Shown one piece after another: positions 22,273-36,200 of a stretch of 64,000 bases of DNA. Position numbers and translations under genes: made by a program. The stretch is from Dipteronia dyeriana (taxonomy: Eukaryota; Streptophyta; Magnoliopsida; Sapindales; Sapindaceae): positions 121,344,146 to 121,408,145 of the forward strand of contig CM065296.1 in assembly GCA_032871835.1 (NCBI GenBank). Direction: 5' to 3'. Under the pieces are notes generated by a model that had not been told where the DNA came from, did no database searches, and saw nothing but the letters and a program-made list of their open reading frames with translations. Positions within the stretch are counted from its first letter, which is position 1. The number at the start of each line of letters is the position of its first letter.

Positions 22273-23986
22273 TTAATTGTTGTTGCTGTTAATCCTTCTG
22301 ATGGTGTTCACATAAGTGTAACTGGAGAATGATACAAACAGCTTCCGAAACCTGCAAAATTCGAAGTAGTATTAGTGAGCAAAAGGCGCTTGAGTTGAGT
22401 TGATATATATATAGAACAGCATAGAGAGAATACATACCAAACCCATTGGCTGAGGTGTTGTGACATTGCTTGAAAGCTTTTACGAGGATGCTCGTTTAGC
22501 AAGCAATGCATTTGACTGCCCGGGTGATGTGTGGCAGAAAAGATGGACAGCCAGAGATCGAGTGGCCCAATATACTTGCGTAAAATGTTAGTGCTGATCT
22601 GGGAGTGGAGGGGAAGGGAAGAACGGATCAACGATTGGATTCAGAGAGTATTTTGGAGACAATAAGAATAAGAAGAATGAAGCTTACAAGTTCCCAAGTC
22701 TCAATGTCTCTCTGTGAAGTTTTGGACAAGAAGTCGCTGGAATTTTATCGGACCAAATATATACGTAAGTCAAACAATCAAGTAGGCAATGATTCAAGAG
22801 GTTGAACAAAACAAATCAATTCGAAAGATACTAAAAAGAATTTTAACCATACCATATCCCATGATGCACATCACAGTGATTACAATGACCCGAAACACCA
22901 TAGTTATCGAAAGTGAGTATCTAAGAAATTTCAGAAAGTAAGTGAGTGTGAAGAACAAAACAGTTAATTGAGATTAACAGGAGAAAGATCTCACCAAATT
23001 AATGGCATGAGCAATGACTTCCTCTTCAACAATCTTTGCCATTAAGTTACGATTCCATGATTTGCCAAATCCATCCTAGTGCAAATGATAAAATCGAATT
23101 TAAGGCCTTGGAAATTTGTTAAAAAAGATAAAAGACAAAATTGAAAGTTTCTGAGAGACAGATCATCACCTGGAAATCAACATGATCCAGGACCTTCACT
23201 TGTTTGAGAGAAATCTGTATAAACAGATCAAAAGTAAACATAAGTACCACACTTAACCAGAATTAGCTACAAAATTACACTCCTGTTTTTGCAACAAGTT
23301 ACAGATTACCTTGAGGACTGCACAAGCCTGATAGAGTTCATCTTTTCTGATATTTCCAATTCCATCTGCATTACCTACTCGAAAATGAAAGAACAGCTCA
23401 TCAATGAAGCTCAAATCAATAATATTCATACTAAAGCAAATCAAATGTCACTTAATGAACATAAATGGAAAGACAATTATTGATCAATTGACATTGCATT
23501 ATTACCAGTTGACATGCATAGTATGTGAACATTATGCCCCCTAGAAATCAGGTAGTTGATAGTTGGGGAAAAAAACCTGCAAGAATCACCGCACATAATG
23601 ATTTGTTTTAACAAAATAAGAAACTCAATTTCACAATTTCAATCAAGTAAAAAAAAAAACACACACACACACACAAACACACAAAAGTTGGTTCTTTGAA
23701 TGAAATTATTATCAAACTCACATGGACTCATCATCTGGGTGAGCAATAACCAGCAAAACATTTCTCTTTTCACCTGAGACTCAACACATAAAGTGGGTTA
23801 AATCAATAAAATTTCCCAGAAAAAAGAAGCTATAAAAAGTTATAAAATGCAAAATTCGGAGAAAATTTTACCAGTGCCGAGAAAAGCATCGGCTTTGGAT
23901 TGAGAACGAGACGCGTGGAAGATTTTGTATAGAGAAGCCACCCAAACTACAACTGTCGATACGATTATCAGCAGCCAAGAAGACAT
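22273..23986 (-). CDS. GPI12: N-acetylglucosaminyl-phosphatidylinositol de-N-acetylase (PIG-L/GPI12)
   Basis: Ten exons on the minus strand: 23872-23986, 23722-23773, 23506-23576, 23310-23365, 23170-23214, 22995-23075, 22853-22920, 22688-22736, 22438-22598 and 22273-22351. They join in frame to 258 residues, normal for this family. Residues 3-21 form a hydrophobic anchor (LLIIVSTVVVWVASLY), as expected for an ER membrane protein. The zinc and catalytic motif HPDDES lies near residue 50. The downstream GHCNHCDVHHG segment supplies the conserved histidines, although related proteins often have Arg where this one has Cys (HCNHCDVH). The enzyme removes acetyl from GlcNAc-PI, step two of GPI-anchor synthesis. 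The cyclin ends tail-to-tail with it. The short exons suit plant homologues. Confidence 0.9.
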
Positions 23987-24255
23987 CTAGCGCTCGTGTC
24001 TGCAAAAGATCAAAACACTGGAATTTTTGTAGGTGAATCTAATCAGTACTCACTAGCGAAGTAAAGTTAAAAAAAAAATCTTAGCGACATTTCATCGAAC
24101 TAGATGTGTGCAATAGAGAATAGTTAGTGTATAAAAACCTGAAAATCGAAGAGATTTATCGAATTGAAAATGAAATTAGAGTGTTATTAAATTAGACTTT
24201 AAAGAGCCGAAACTGTATTGTATAAAATAATTTCAATGGACTTTCAAAACAAAAA

Positions 24256-24328
24256 TCCGTTGTAGTCTAGTTGGTCAGGATATTCGGCTCTCACCCGAAA
24301 GACCCGGGTTCAAGTCCCGGCAACGGAA
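24256..24328 (+). tRNA. trnE(CTC): tRNA-Glu, anticodon CTC
   Basis: The 73-base sequence folds as a cloverleaf. The acceptor arms TCCGTTG and CAACGGA pair perfectly. The D arm carries TAGTCTAGTTGGTCAGGATA. The anticodon stem TTCGG/CCGAA closes the loop CTCTCAC with anticodon CTC. The T arm is CCCGGGTTCAAGTCCCGG. The A-box and B-box promoter regions (TAGTCTAGTTGG and GGTTCAAGTCC) are intact. A T-rich tract right after it would end RNA polymerase III transcription. There is no intron. Confidence 0.95.
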
Positions 24329-25350
24329 TTTTATTTATTTTTTATTTTTTTACAAAATGGTTCTATTGAAACTGTTTATATGCTAATAAAAGATGATCAG
24401 TTAGTTTAAAATAACGAATCCCAAGATTGTCTGACTCGGTCCGATGATAATGAAGACACAGAAACTCATGTAAGTTCTTTATGTTGTGTTTCTTCACATT
24501 TCGAGCTGCCACGTTTCACTTTCACTGACAGTTTCAGCCGTTCATACAATCAATCACTTAAAAGGGAAAAATATAATATATATATATTCAGTGTCATCAA
24601 ATCAATCATTTGATTCAAATTTTATTTTCCTGTTCTGGGTTGTCTCTGGTTTCTAGTTTGAAGTTTCGTGTTTAGTTTGCTGACATCGAAAGTTTCTCTC
24701 TTTAAGGTGATAATTTTTTTTTTGTTTAACGCACACCGTGAGTAATTTTTTTTTTTTGTTCTTGTTTTTTCACTTGTTTTTATCCAAAGCTGATATTTTT
24801 CTTGTCACTTGCCATGTCCATTTCATTCCATGTGTTTGCTGTCCCTTTTCTGGATTTGATAGGCCTATTTCACAATTTCAGGTTGTAGTTTGTGATATTT
24901 ATTTCACAATTGATCTTGAATTGTACTTGGATAAGATTGTGGTGTTGGATTGATAGCGAGTTTCTGATTGATATCAACAGTTTGTGTGAGTGGGTTTAGA
25001 TTTTTTGTAAAGTTGGGGACATTTCTAGTGGTCTCTGGACAGTGATGTTTGAAATATATCCGATTTACATTAAAAAAACTGATATTTGACTCATTGCCTT
25101 GTCAGCATCTACAAGTTATGATTTGTATTCTTATGTGTTTTCTTTATCAATACTGTGTTGTATATTTCATGTACATTTGTTTGTAGTTAAGGTCTTTGTG
25201 TTATTGCCTCAATGAAAAAAGAAAATCTATCTATTTTGTTGGCGGCTCTATCAGTATCTTAGATCTTATAAGTTACAAATATTGTTGATTCTTTTGTTAG
25301 AAGGGTGTTGATTGATCGAAGGGTGTTTTTTTTTTTTCCTCTAAGGAGAG

Positions 25351-28300
25351 ATGAATGGGAGCATAGATAAGAAGTTTCTCACGGTACCTCCATTTGAGTG
25401 TGCTTGGAGGAAGGATTTGAAATTCAGGGAAGCTGGAAGGGGTTGTGTGGCTTTTGAAGCTTTTGCTCACAATGATGTCACAGTTGTGTTTAGGGAAAAT
25501 GTAGGAAGTCAGCATTACCATTATAAGAGAGACAATAGCCCTCATTATACTGTGATTCTTGGTAGTCATAGGAACCGTAGACTGAGAATTGAGGTGGATG
25601 GGGAAGATGTGGTGGATGTGGCTGGTGTTGGTCTGTGTTGTTCCTCAGCGTTTCAGAGCTATTGGATTAGTATCTATGATGGGTTGATTAGTGTTGGTAA
25701 AGGAAGATACCCTTTTCAGAATCTTATGTTTCAGTGGCTAGATTCGAATCCGAATTGCAATGTTCGGTATGTGGGGCTAAGTAGCTGGGACAAGCATGTG
25801 GGTTATAGAAATGTGAACGTGCTGCCATTGACACAGAATCACATATCACTGTGGAAACAAGTGGATTGTGGCAAATATGAAGCGGAGGAGGTAAAGGATG
25901 AACGCTTGGGATATGATAAATGGGGACTTGAAAATTTTCTTGAGAGTTGGGAGTTATCTGACATGTTCTTCATTGTTGGCAAGGAGGAAAAGCTTGTCCC
26001 TGCACACAAGGTTATCCTACAAACATCTGGTGATTTTCCTTTGAGTTTGACGGGTGAAGGTGTTGCTGTTCAGCTGCCAGAAGGAAGATATCCAATCCTC
26101 CATGCACTTCTCGAATATATCTATACGGGCCACACCCAGGTATCTTTTTTCTTTATGTTACCTAATTCAAGAATTCTCACATCATTCCAACTTTGAATAA
26201 TGTATTGGTACTAAAATTATGTGTATTTTTTTAAATATTGAGAATAGATATCGTGGTTGGTTCAAAGGGCTGTAGTTTAACTGCTCTGTTTGCTCCTTCG
26301 GAACATGTCCTAATCATATATTATCCCATTTTTCCTGTTCATATTCAGTTTTTGTCATTTTGTTTATTTTTCAGCTCTCATTATCTGTTTCTTTTGGCAA
26401 ATGCTAAACGTTGATATTCAAGTTTTCCATCCGCATTTCATCTTAGTGAAGCTTTTTGTTTGATGTAGATTTCAGAGTCCCAACTTGGTTCTTTATGGGC
26501 TTTGAGCTCACAATTTCAAGTGACACCATTGATGAAGCAGTGTGTGGAAACTATGGAACGGTTTAAACTAAATAAAAAGTTGTTTGATTCTGGTAAGAAT
26601 GTGGAATTATCATATCCAAGCACTCAGCCTCATTGTGGTATGGTTTTTCCGTTTGGACTACCGACAAATGTACAGAAGCTCAAACAGCTGCATTCAGCCA
26701 GCGAGTACAGTGACATAAACATTTATATCGACGGCCATGATCTTGTTGTGCAGTCTCATAAGATTATTCTCAGCTTATGGAGTGTACCATTTGCCAAAGT
26801 AAGCACACACTCTTTTCTTCTTTTAGCTGAGGCTTCCTAATGCCTTTAAGAGTGGAATAAAAACATTAAAATGATTTATCCGCTCTTCAGGAATGTAGTT
26901 GTTCTTATTTTTCTATCAATTTACAAGAAATTATTAATTTAAATGAGGTGTTTACATTGGCAGATGTTTACAAATGGAATGATCGAGAGCACTTCCTCGG
27001 ATATTCATTTACGAGACGTGTCACTAGAGGCATTCAACATTATGCTTGAATTCATGTACAGCGGTGAGCTCAGTATGGAAGATTCCTTGGATTTTGGTAG
27101 CTTGTTACTCCAGCTTCTCTTATTGGCCGATCAATTTGGAGTTACCCCTCTTCATCAGGAATGCTGCAAGTTGTTTTTGGAATGCCTTTCGGAGGTAGAT
27201 TAGTAATATCCTTCCACATATCAAATACCATAATTTGAAAATCACAGTTAGCATACTATTGCACTATGTTTTTTTCTTGTATGACTAGAAACTAAATGAT
27301 CGGAGAAGTGACTTGCGATTTCGGCCTTCTGAAAACAAAAGAAGAGATCCCTTCTATGATAATTAAGTTACAAAATATTGATATCTTACATGTGCATATT
27401 ATATGCAGGGATGGAGTTCTCCTAGTGGATGAAGGTCATACAACATCAGTTTTTCTATTATGCACACAAGTTTAATGGACGAGGAAGAAGACAAATTTGG
27501 CAAACTAGTAGTGCTGTTGCTTTAGAGCTAACTGTTGAACTTTGTTGCAGGACTCAGTATGTCCAATCCTCCAAGCGGTCTCATCCATTCCATCATGTAA
27601 ACTTATCGAAGAAACTTGTGAAAGGAAAATCGCAATGCATTTCGACTATTGCACAACTGCAAGCCTTGACTTCGTCTTGTTTGATGTGGCAACTTTTAGC
27701 AGCATCATTAGGGTAGGTTCTCAATTTTTTATTTAGCTAACTTCTTGATAGATTGAGGGTTAACAGAAGAATGAAGATAGATGCACTTATAAACATCTAT
27801 TCTCTCATAGAATCAGGTTATCTTTCTAGTAAACTTGTGACTATAAGGGTGCAAGTGCTCCTTGAATGGAGCTGAGCTGTTACCTAATTGAATACTCAGA
27901 ACTGTGATAGTAGTGGCACGATAAATATTCTTCTGCCATACCCTAATCAGTTGTAGGTAACATGGAGGGTGTTCTCTTTAGTATATTCGATGAAAATATA
28001 TTTTTACTTGTGTGGTCATATGGACTAAAGTAATAGAACTGGAATTGTAGAATTTTGTGTATTTTGCTGAATTAGCTATAGTACATATGTCTCAGCTATC
28101 CGAAGAAAAATCTCTCATTCATCACAACCCCTGTTTCGGGTCGTGACAACTTATGTTAGGAGTTGGACCCATTGTTGTATTTGAGAATAGATTTGTGCTT
28201 ATCATTCAGTTTGTTAAAGGAAGAAAATGTTAGATGTTCGAAACCCACTATGGATTAGGATAACAAGTGATTATGGTCTTCCCTGTTGGAAGCAATAGTC

Positions 28301-30099
28301 ACGATTGGTTTGTTCTTTGATTAATTGAATTATATCTCATAGTGAATAGCGGGTTTTGCAGCACCCAGACCTGACGGTGACATCCGAAGAAAGAGTTCTC
28401 AATGCTATTTTAATGTGGTGCATGAAAGCAAAGGAGTTGTGTGGATGGGAGTTGGTGGATGAACTAATGACGAAATATACTCCTGAACTCCTGATTGAGG
28501 AGAGGAGGCTTCAGTCAGTTAATGACATACTGCCATTTGTTCGATTTCCATTACTGCCGCATTCCTTGCTTAAAAAGGTATCTATGATGTGGTTATAGAA
28601 ACCATCATAAGTCTTCTAAGAACATTAACATGAACTTAACCTGACTTGCTGTCATTGTGTGATGATCTTGCAGTTGGAGAACAGTGATCTTAGTAGCCAC
28701 ATTCCTGTTCTGGATAATCTGGTGAGTTCAAAAAAAAAAAAAATTGGGTCAAAAGATTTAACCGAAAACATTGATATTTTATTTATTTATTTTTTCTTGT
28801 TTACATTTATATCTTATTAATTTTTCTTCTATCAATGTCTCAGGTGAAAGAGGCAATTGGTTTTATAGAATATGGATCAGCAGCTCCAGGAAATGGCCAA
28901 AAGTAAGTCTCTAGTATCTGACACTTTAAGTCTCTAGAATCTGACACTTTCAATATCATCTTTGAAAGAGCAATGCCTTAATTCCTTAAATAGAAAGAGA
29001 AGAGTTAGCGAACTCACACAAGTTTTAATTTTGCCGTGTAAGATATCAACATAGACAATCTAGTTTCAAGGAGCTCCAGTACATATGTGACGGGGACAGC
29101 AATGGAGTTCTGTACTTTGCAGGCACATCATTCGGGGAACATCAATGGGTTAATCCCGTTCTGTCTAAGGTGACAAACTACACTTTTTTTTTTATTTGCT
29201 TTTGATTATATATTGTCCATCACTTGCTAGGTGAATAAATTGTTTGTACAGAATTTCCTTATTCTCTTATATTATATGTTCCAGAGAATTACCATAACTG
29301 CTAGCAGTCCTACTTCAAGATTCACTGATCCTAAAACTTTGGTTTCAAGAACTTACCAGGTATGATACGATGAATCAAACCCTTGCAGAAGTCCTCGGCA
29401 CTATTAGCTTCATTTTGTCGTAATTGAATGATAACATTTCGCTCTTCACTTTAGGGAACATCTTTTGCCGGACCTCGAATGGAAGATGGACAACAGTGTG
29501 CATGGTGGATGGTTGACATTGGCCAAGATCATCAGGTTACTTTTCTTTACACTAGATTGATCAGTGACACTCTTCACAAAAGTTTATTATGTACCATCTC
29601 TATGCAGTTGCTTGCGTCACATTATGAGATTAACAGTTTAACAATATTGAGTACATGTAAATCTGAACTAATGTTATGTGTTTTACGCAGTTAATGTGCA
29701 ACTACTACACCTTGAGAATGGATGGTTCAAGGGCTTACATTAGGTTCTGGAATTTTCAGGTAAAGACGTTAGACGATCTTCTGCAGCAATTTCCCTCGGA
29801 TTTTATTTTCTCTCAACTATTTTCCTGTCTTTAAATTGATCTTGAAGAAATCCTAACGATGAGGTAATGGGTGAATGCAGGGCTCAATGGATGGGAGGAC
29901 TTGGACAAACTTGAGAGTTCACGAGAACGATCAAACACTGTGCAAACCAGGTCAGTTTGCGTCATGGCCTATAACCGGACCAAATGCCTTGCTGCCATTC
30001 AGATTCTTTAGGGTTGTTCTTACAGGTCCGACGACAGATGCATCTAACCCCTTGAACCTTTGCATCTGCCTCTTGGAACTCTATGGCTACTTTCACTAA
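25351..30099 (+). CDS. BTB/POZ domain protein with two BTB domains, BACK and F5/8-type C domain
   Basis: Twelve exons: 25351-26139, 26469-26798, 26964-27194, 27551-27712, 28362-28577, 28674-28721, 28844-28902, 29055-29169, 29285-29359, 29455-29535, 29691-29759 and 29881-30099. They join in frame to 797 residues, close to the Arabidopsis homologue At2g30600 as I recall it. An N-terminal beta-rich region of about 190 residues precedes BTB-1 (about 197-300, with SDMFFIVG and PAHKVIL) and BTB-2 (about 340-450, with SDINIYIDG and SHKIIL). A BACK-like helical stretch (about 505-575) and a C-terminal discoidin-type domain (about 612-797, with WWMVDIG and FQGSMDGRTW) follow. BTB/BACK proteins commonly act as CUL3 ligase adaptors; that role here is inference. 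It converges on the SmD3 gene. Confidence 0.88.
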
Positions 30100-30852
30100 T
30101 CTGATATATACAGAGGATTATGTCCGTCTTGTTTTTGATGTAATAAATTAATAAAATTAACAGCTTTGTGTATCATAACTGCTATATTTTGATTCATATT
30201 GTGGTTTTCTTCCTGTTGTCTTCATCAATAATTTGATGGCCATTACACATTATGTGTTTAAAATACCATTAATTTTTTGCTCTAATACTTCTCAAGCTAT
30301 AATCAACAAACTGTGAAAGAAGTGTGTTCTTTTAAACTTCCCATTCACCATCCTATTTAAATTATCACCACCGACTTCACATTCACCACCCTATTCAAAT
30401 TATCACCACCGGCAGACGTCTCCTGGAAAATAAAAATATGACATCTGCACAATATATAAGCAGCAGGGCACAGGTAGACGATAATCTGCCCATATGTAAC
30501 ACGAAAGAGTTCAGCAAGCATGTAGCGAGCGTGGGAGTATTAGGCAAATAGAATAATCACGACTGAGAAAACTGTTAAAAATCCAAAACACGCCATTAAA
30601 ATATGAAGTTAGTAGCATTCGATACATTACTACAAAACCAGGCTTTGATAGTCTAGGTAATATGATCTCTTTATGTTTTCCCTGCCCACGTTTTGAACTA
30701 CTTAAGCCGGAACCAAGCAATCATTTTACACTGAATTTGAGGGCCTTAAGAGCAGGGGTCCTAGACTGAAATAACGTACTCAGATAACCTACAGTAACTG
30801 ACAATAGTGATCCGGAGAGAGGGCAATAAAGAACTGTTCTTCGCTTGGAAGA

Positions 30853-32584
30853 TCACCTCCTTACAGGTGGTACAACTCCCCTACCACCAGTTGCACCACG
30901 GCCAGCTGCTGCAGCCTGCAATAAGAACAAAATAATAAGTCAGAACCATTCACAAATGCAAATTATGCATGACAAGAAACAGAAAATTCTCTAAAGTTCA
31001 GTAATTCAACACTCATGAGAAAGAATAAAATTGCAACCGTGGTACTGGTTCTCAACACAGTAACCTATATGGCTATATCCTGACAGTCACGTTTCTCATT
31101 CCAAGAATTTAGACAAGTTTTGCAGTGTTGAGTTTCCGTTTAGGTTAATTTCATGATTTACTTTTGATGATACAATAACATTACATACTTATGCCAATCG
31201 TAGGTTGTATTGGAGACCCCAAAAAGAGGAAAAATATTTGAAAAGCTGGAGATATATAAATTACGGAAAACTTACTTTCGCCCGCATTGCAACGGCTCTG
31301 CCCCTCCCAACTCCAATTGCTGAGCTCTTACCCTTCAAGATTTAAAGACCATTGGAAGTCAGAAACCATTTAGCAAGTAAGCAATTTAGAAGAATATATT
31401 TTGTTACAAATGGAAGCATACCTTGATTCTAGCATCGAGACGCTTGAACATTGGAGCATTTTTCAACATGTCCGGTATGACCATAAACCTGCAGAAATTT
31501 CATACTGTTTTCAAATAATTCATTCAAAATTTCTAAAAATATTTCAAGAAATGGTTTGTTTGGTTATTTAGGTTCCAATGACCAAAATAACATGTACAAT
31601 GTAATACCTGACTTTGCTGCCCCGAATAAAAATGTGCTCAAGCTGTGAGATCTTTCCATCCTGTAGAAGAAGAAACTGAATTCAGCAGCTAATGGCATTG
31701 GGACAAGTATGAACTAATTATTCAAGTTTTATTTACATATTATTTTTGTACATAAATTCAAACCTAGGCATGAACCATTACCACGATACAAAATATGGAT
31801 TATAAGTAACTATCTACTAGCTGAATCTCTTAAAACCTCAACACTCAGTAACTGTCACAATGATGCTGCTTCAATAGTACACATACACAAGAAACTCGAA
31901 AGCCTCTTCACTTATCTTAGACAAGTTTCTTCGTCCAAAACAGATGACTTAAAACCAATAAGAAATGGAAGTATGCCAGAAAGCTTGGCAATGATTTATT
32001 GACAATCAATTTGTTACTATTTTTTTCCCAAAATTCGGATACAAAAATTTCAATAGCGTTTCCCGGTTACTTATACAAGACTGCATTAATCCAATAATCC
32101 TGCATCCCCCTTCACAAACTCTATTAAGATAAGTCGAATTCCGCACCAATTCAGATCTCTTATACAGTAAGAGCAAGCCACAATAGCTCAACAGCAGGCT
32201 CGGCTTATTTAACGCACACAAAGTGACCTTCACAATTAATCCAAAACTAAAATTTAAATATCGTATATTCCCTAAAACCACAACATTAGGGTTTAATATC
32301 CAATGGTGTGAAACGCACTTTTTACAAGTTTCAATTTATGTTGGTGAAATTTAGGGTTTTATCACTAATAAGCTAGAAATCGCATAGTGAAACAACCAGA
32401 AAAGAAAAGTAAAAAAAAAAAGTACCTTAGCAGTGTAAGTGATGTTCTCGAGTTGGCAATTCCAGTTGTCTTCACACTCGAGCATACTTCCTCTGTAGAG
32501 CTCTCCGCTCTTCAGCTCCACCGTCACGATGTGCCCCGACGCCTCGTGTAGTAGCTTCACCGGTATCCCTAAGCTCCTGCTCAT
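30853..32584 (-). CDS. SmD3: Small nuclear ribonucleoprotein SmD3
   Basis: Five minus-strand exons: 32426-32584, 31608-31660, 31422-31488, 31276-31332 and 30853-30915. They join in frame to 132 residues, the normal SmD3 length. Exon 1 holds the Sm1 fold ([19 protein letters not shown], then the [12 protein letters not shown] turn). Exon 2 carries Sm2 ([10 protein letters not shown]), and the tail is Arg/Gly-rich (GRGATGGRG). SmD3 is one of seven proteins in the ring on U1, U2, U4 and U5 snRNA, needed for pre-mRNA splicing in the nucleus. The start follows a pyrimidine-rich leader, and telo-box-like AAACCCTAA sequences lie just upstream. It diverges from the branching-enzyme gene across about 700 bases. 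Confidence 0.93.
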
Positions 32585-33285
32585 CGCTTCTCTCTGTATT
32601 TCTCTTTCTCTTTCTCTTCCTCTTCCTCTCTCAAAAATGTCTCTGAAAAACCCTAATTGCAAAACCACTCGATCTGTTTTTACACTGGATTTTCCGTTTT
32701 AAGACTCCAGTTATACAAAAGAGTCAGGGTATTTTCGTCATATTATAAAATATTAGGGTCTTTTTGGTACTATAACGTTTCCAGAACTCTGACGTGGCAA
32801 CAACTATAGAGTAATTATATCATATTACCAATCTTGATGCCAAATCATCGTGAATGAATCATAGCCGTCCGATTTCAGGACTTTTGTAGGATCATGATTC
32901 GTGCGTTACGTCGGTCACTTTTCGTGATCGGTCCATGACCGTCTGATCATCGTAATATTATTAAATATTTCACGAATTTCGACGGTCACCGAGAAGTCAC
33001 GTGTAGTAGTATATGCTTTGCTTTGCTTGTCTGTTGCCTTTGACAGCAATCAAATCATTTATCATTTAACACAGAAAAAAAAAAGTGAAAATATTGTATG
33101 GTGGGTCCGATTGAGATTGATCGAGACATCCATCGGTTGAGATTTTTCCTGATATTGGACGATCACTGTTACACAATGTCGTATATGCGTGAATGTGTAC
33201 TTGTACAATTGGCTCGATTTTTCAGCTCAATAAAGCTTCGTTTCTCACATGAAATGAAGAAGAAGACTAGCTATAATTGGAGAAG
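32585..33285. promoter_or_regulatory. Shared divergent promoter region of SmD3 and SBE I
   Basis: About 700 bases separate the two start codons, which point away from each other. On the SmD3 side there is a CT-rich leader and a telo-box-like aaaccctaat. The middle (32870-32990) has loosely inverted gatcatgattcgtgcg / cgtgatcggtccatgac stretches. No open frame fits a gene. That it drives both genes is inference from the spacing. Confidence 0.45.
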
Positions 33286-36200
33286 ATGTTGAGTGCTTCT
33301 TCGGGTCTCGTTTCGACTCCTCGTGTTGGCTACCTTTTGCTTTCTTCAAGCAGAGGCAGAGACTACACGAAGGTAAAAAAAATATCAACTTCAAGTTTCT
33401 GTGCATTTTTCGTTTTTTGAATTTGTATTTTTATTTTTAGTTTGTAATTGTTTCTCGGGATTTCTAATGGAGTGAGAGTCACTGCAAATGAGTAGTGGTC
33501 AAATGACTTTGAAAATTTGAATCGGTTCAAGTGTTTACTTGACTGTGACGTTAAGTCAGTACTTGTGAAGTGATCATCAGTGTTTGATTTTTCAGCTGAA
33601 ATGAAAGTGTTTTGGTTTTTGATGTTCAATACGATTAATGTTTTTATGTTACTGAATATGATTAGCAGCAATATGTATGTAGTATATGTCATGTGTCTTG
33701 AATTGAAATGAAAGAATTTCCGAATTCTTCCTTATTGAAGCTTAAAAGTAGTAGATACTTTGATCGTCGAGTCAGCTTTGAATCGAATTATGATGTTGAT
33801 GGGTTTATTTTCTTGGTAACTTCTCTTGTTGATATGGTGGGTCTAATTTCACGGTTAGTTATGAATGGAAGTGTAAAAATGGAATCAAGAAAGATTACCG
33901 GTGTTGTCTATATGGGCTCTTGGTGAATACCAGTCTAACAGTCCTGCTGTTGATATTGCAAAGTAGCTTACTCCATTGAGATGCTATTCATGATTTATTT
34001 CTATGTGTTTCATTTGTTTAGAATCATTTTCAGTTAGTTTACTAATGGATTATGGATTGCTTAATCTTTTTTACAGGCTGCAAGAACCACCAAACAACTA
34101 CCAATCAAAGTAACATGTGGATCTCAAAAACTACTTAGGCATCACGCATTCTCGTCAAGGATCCCAGTGTACCAAAGGGTATGTGTGACACTTCGAACAT
34201 GGAATAGGAGTGTCAAGGATTTATTTTTTGCAAATTATGTGTGAGTGGAATGTTCATCAGCAAATTTCACTTGTATTTGGGAGCCAGTTATATGTTTCAT
34301 GGTCTCATATATATTTATTGATTGCGTTGTTAACATTGTTAGTGGGTTGGTTTGTAATTGAACTTCAATCAAGACTGGTTGTTTCATTCTAAACATGATG
34401 AAGATATGGTGGTTTACTGATTCTTCATGCATGTTGCATCTAGATATCGACTTATTTTGTTCTTTTTGTCGTTGTTTCCATTCCTTTAATCATAAAATAA
34501 TAGATTACGAACATTGGCAGTTCTGAACTATAGAAGTACAAGAATTTTCACCAACTGTTTCACTGATCTCTCTTTCAGATATATTAATCTGGAGTATATT
34601 GCTTACTAGTAAGTTGTAAGTCAGTGCTTTTATTTGATTCTTATTCCATTACATCTCCAGGTGGAGCACAATTCCCCAGTCTCTGCTATTCTCACTGATG
34701 ACAACTCAACCATGGTAAGAGCAGAAGATGATGCAGAAAATATTGAAATCTTGAGCATTGATCCAGGCTTGGAACCATTTAAAGATCATTTCAAATGTAG
34801 ATTGACAAAGTATGTAGAACAGAAAAGGCTTCTTGAAAATTATGAAGGAAGTCTTGAGGAATTTGCAAAAGGTAATATTTGTGTCATCTATGTTACCCCT
34901 ATGTTTCCTCTTCCTCTCTTTCTTGAAACATAGTGTGGTAAATAATTAAAAAATGTACATTTGCATGTGAAAGCATAATTAAGTAATTGACTGATACGTC
35001 ACACGTAAGAATCCATATGGGATAACTGTCCTTGAATATTGACTGACGTGTAACTTTCTTGCGTGATCAAATATCTTGTTGAATGGTTTCTGCTTTTCCT
35101 AAAATTACCTTACTACTGTGTTTTGTTCTGGGTGTATATTACATGTTTTATGACCTTTTTTTTTCCTTTTTTTTTTCTTTTTGTCTTTCTGTGATCTGAT
35201 TAAATAGCAACTTCAGTGTAAATCCTAATATTCTTCCTCTGTGCTGTAGGTTATTTGAACTTTGGATTCACCAGAGGAGAAGATGGCGGCATTGTCTACC
35301 GTGAGTGGGCCCCTGCAGCCGAGTAAGTCATTATTGTTATGAAAATTCTTTGAAATACAAATTTATTCACATCTTTGCTCATACCATATGTTAGTTTTTA
35401 AATTAGGATTTATCTATCATAACATAGGGAAGCACAACTTATTGGGGACTTCAATGGATGGGACGGTACCAACCACAAGATGGAAAGGAATCAATTCGGT
35501 GTCTGGAGTACAAAAATTCCTGATTCTGGTGGAATTCCAGTCATTCCTCACAATTCACGAGTCAAATTTAGATTCAAGCTTGGCAATGGGGTTTGGATTG
35601 ATCGAATTCCTGCATGGATAAAGTATGCCACTGTGGACCCTACAAGATTTGCTGCACCATATGATGGTGTGTACTGGGACCCACCACCTTCGGAAAGGTA
35701 CCAATCTTTCTTTTAATTTTGTCAAAGTGAATTCTATTGGCAAAAATTGAGCGAAAGAATTTGAAGGGCTATCAGTTATTACTATGAGAGAAATGCATGA
35801 TTTAAATGGTCATTTCATATTTTAGTGTCGGTGGTAGAATCTTTGGTGTAACTTTAATGCAGGTCTTCCGTAACTATAATTTGTCATTGCTCAGCATGAG
35901 GAACTTGGTATCTTCTTCTTCTAGTTAGAAATAGGAGATGATTGCTAAGTAATCTGCTGACCCATTCCTTTCTTTGAATATGCAGGCATGAGTTTAAGTA
36001 CCCTCGACCTCCAAAACCCCATGCTCCGCGTATATATGAGGCTCATGTTGGAATGAGTGGCCCCGAACCCAGTGTGAGTTCATATAGAGAATTTGCTGAC
36101 AATGTTTTGCCCCGTATTCGGGCAAATAACTATAATACAGTCCAATTGATGGCTGTGATGGAGCATTCTTATTATGCATCATTTGGGTATCATGTTACAA

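Noticed and set aside
32585..32668. N-terminal extension of SmD3 with an Arg/Glu-rich stretch
   Set aside because: SmD3 proteins begin at [10 protein letters not shown]. The upstream part is CT-rich 5' leader read in frame.
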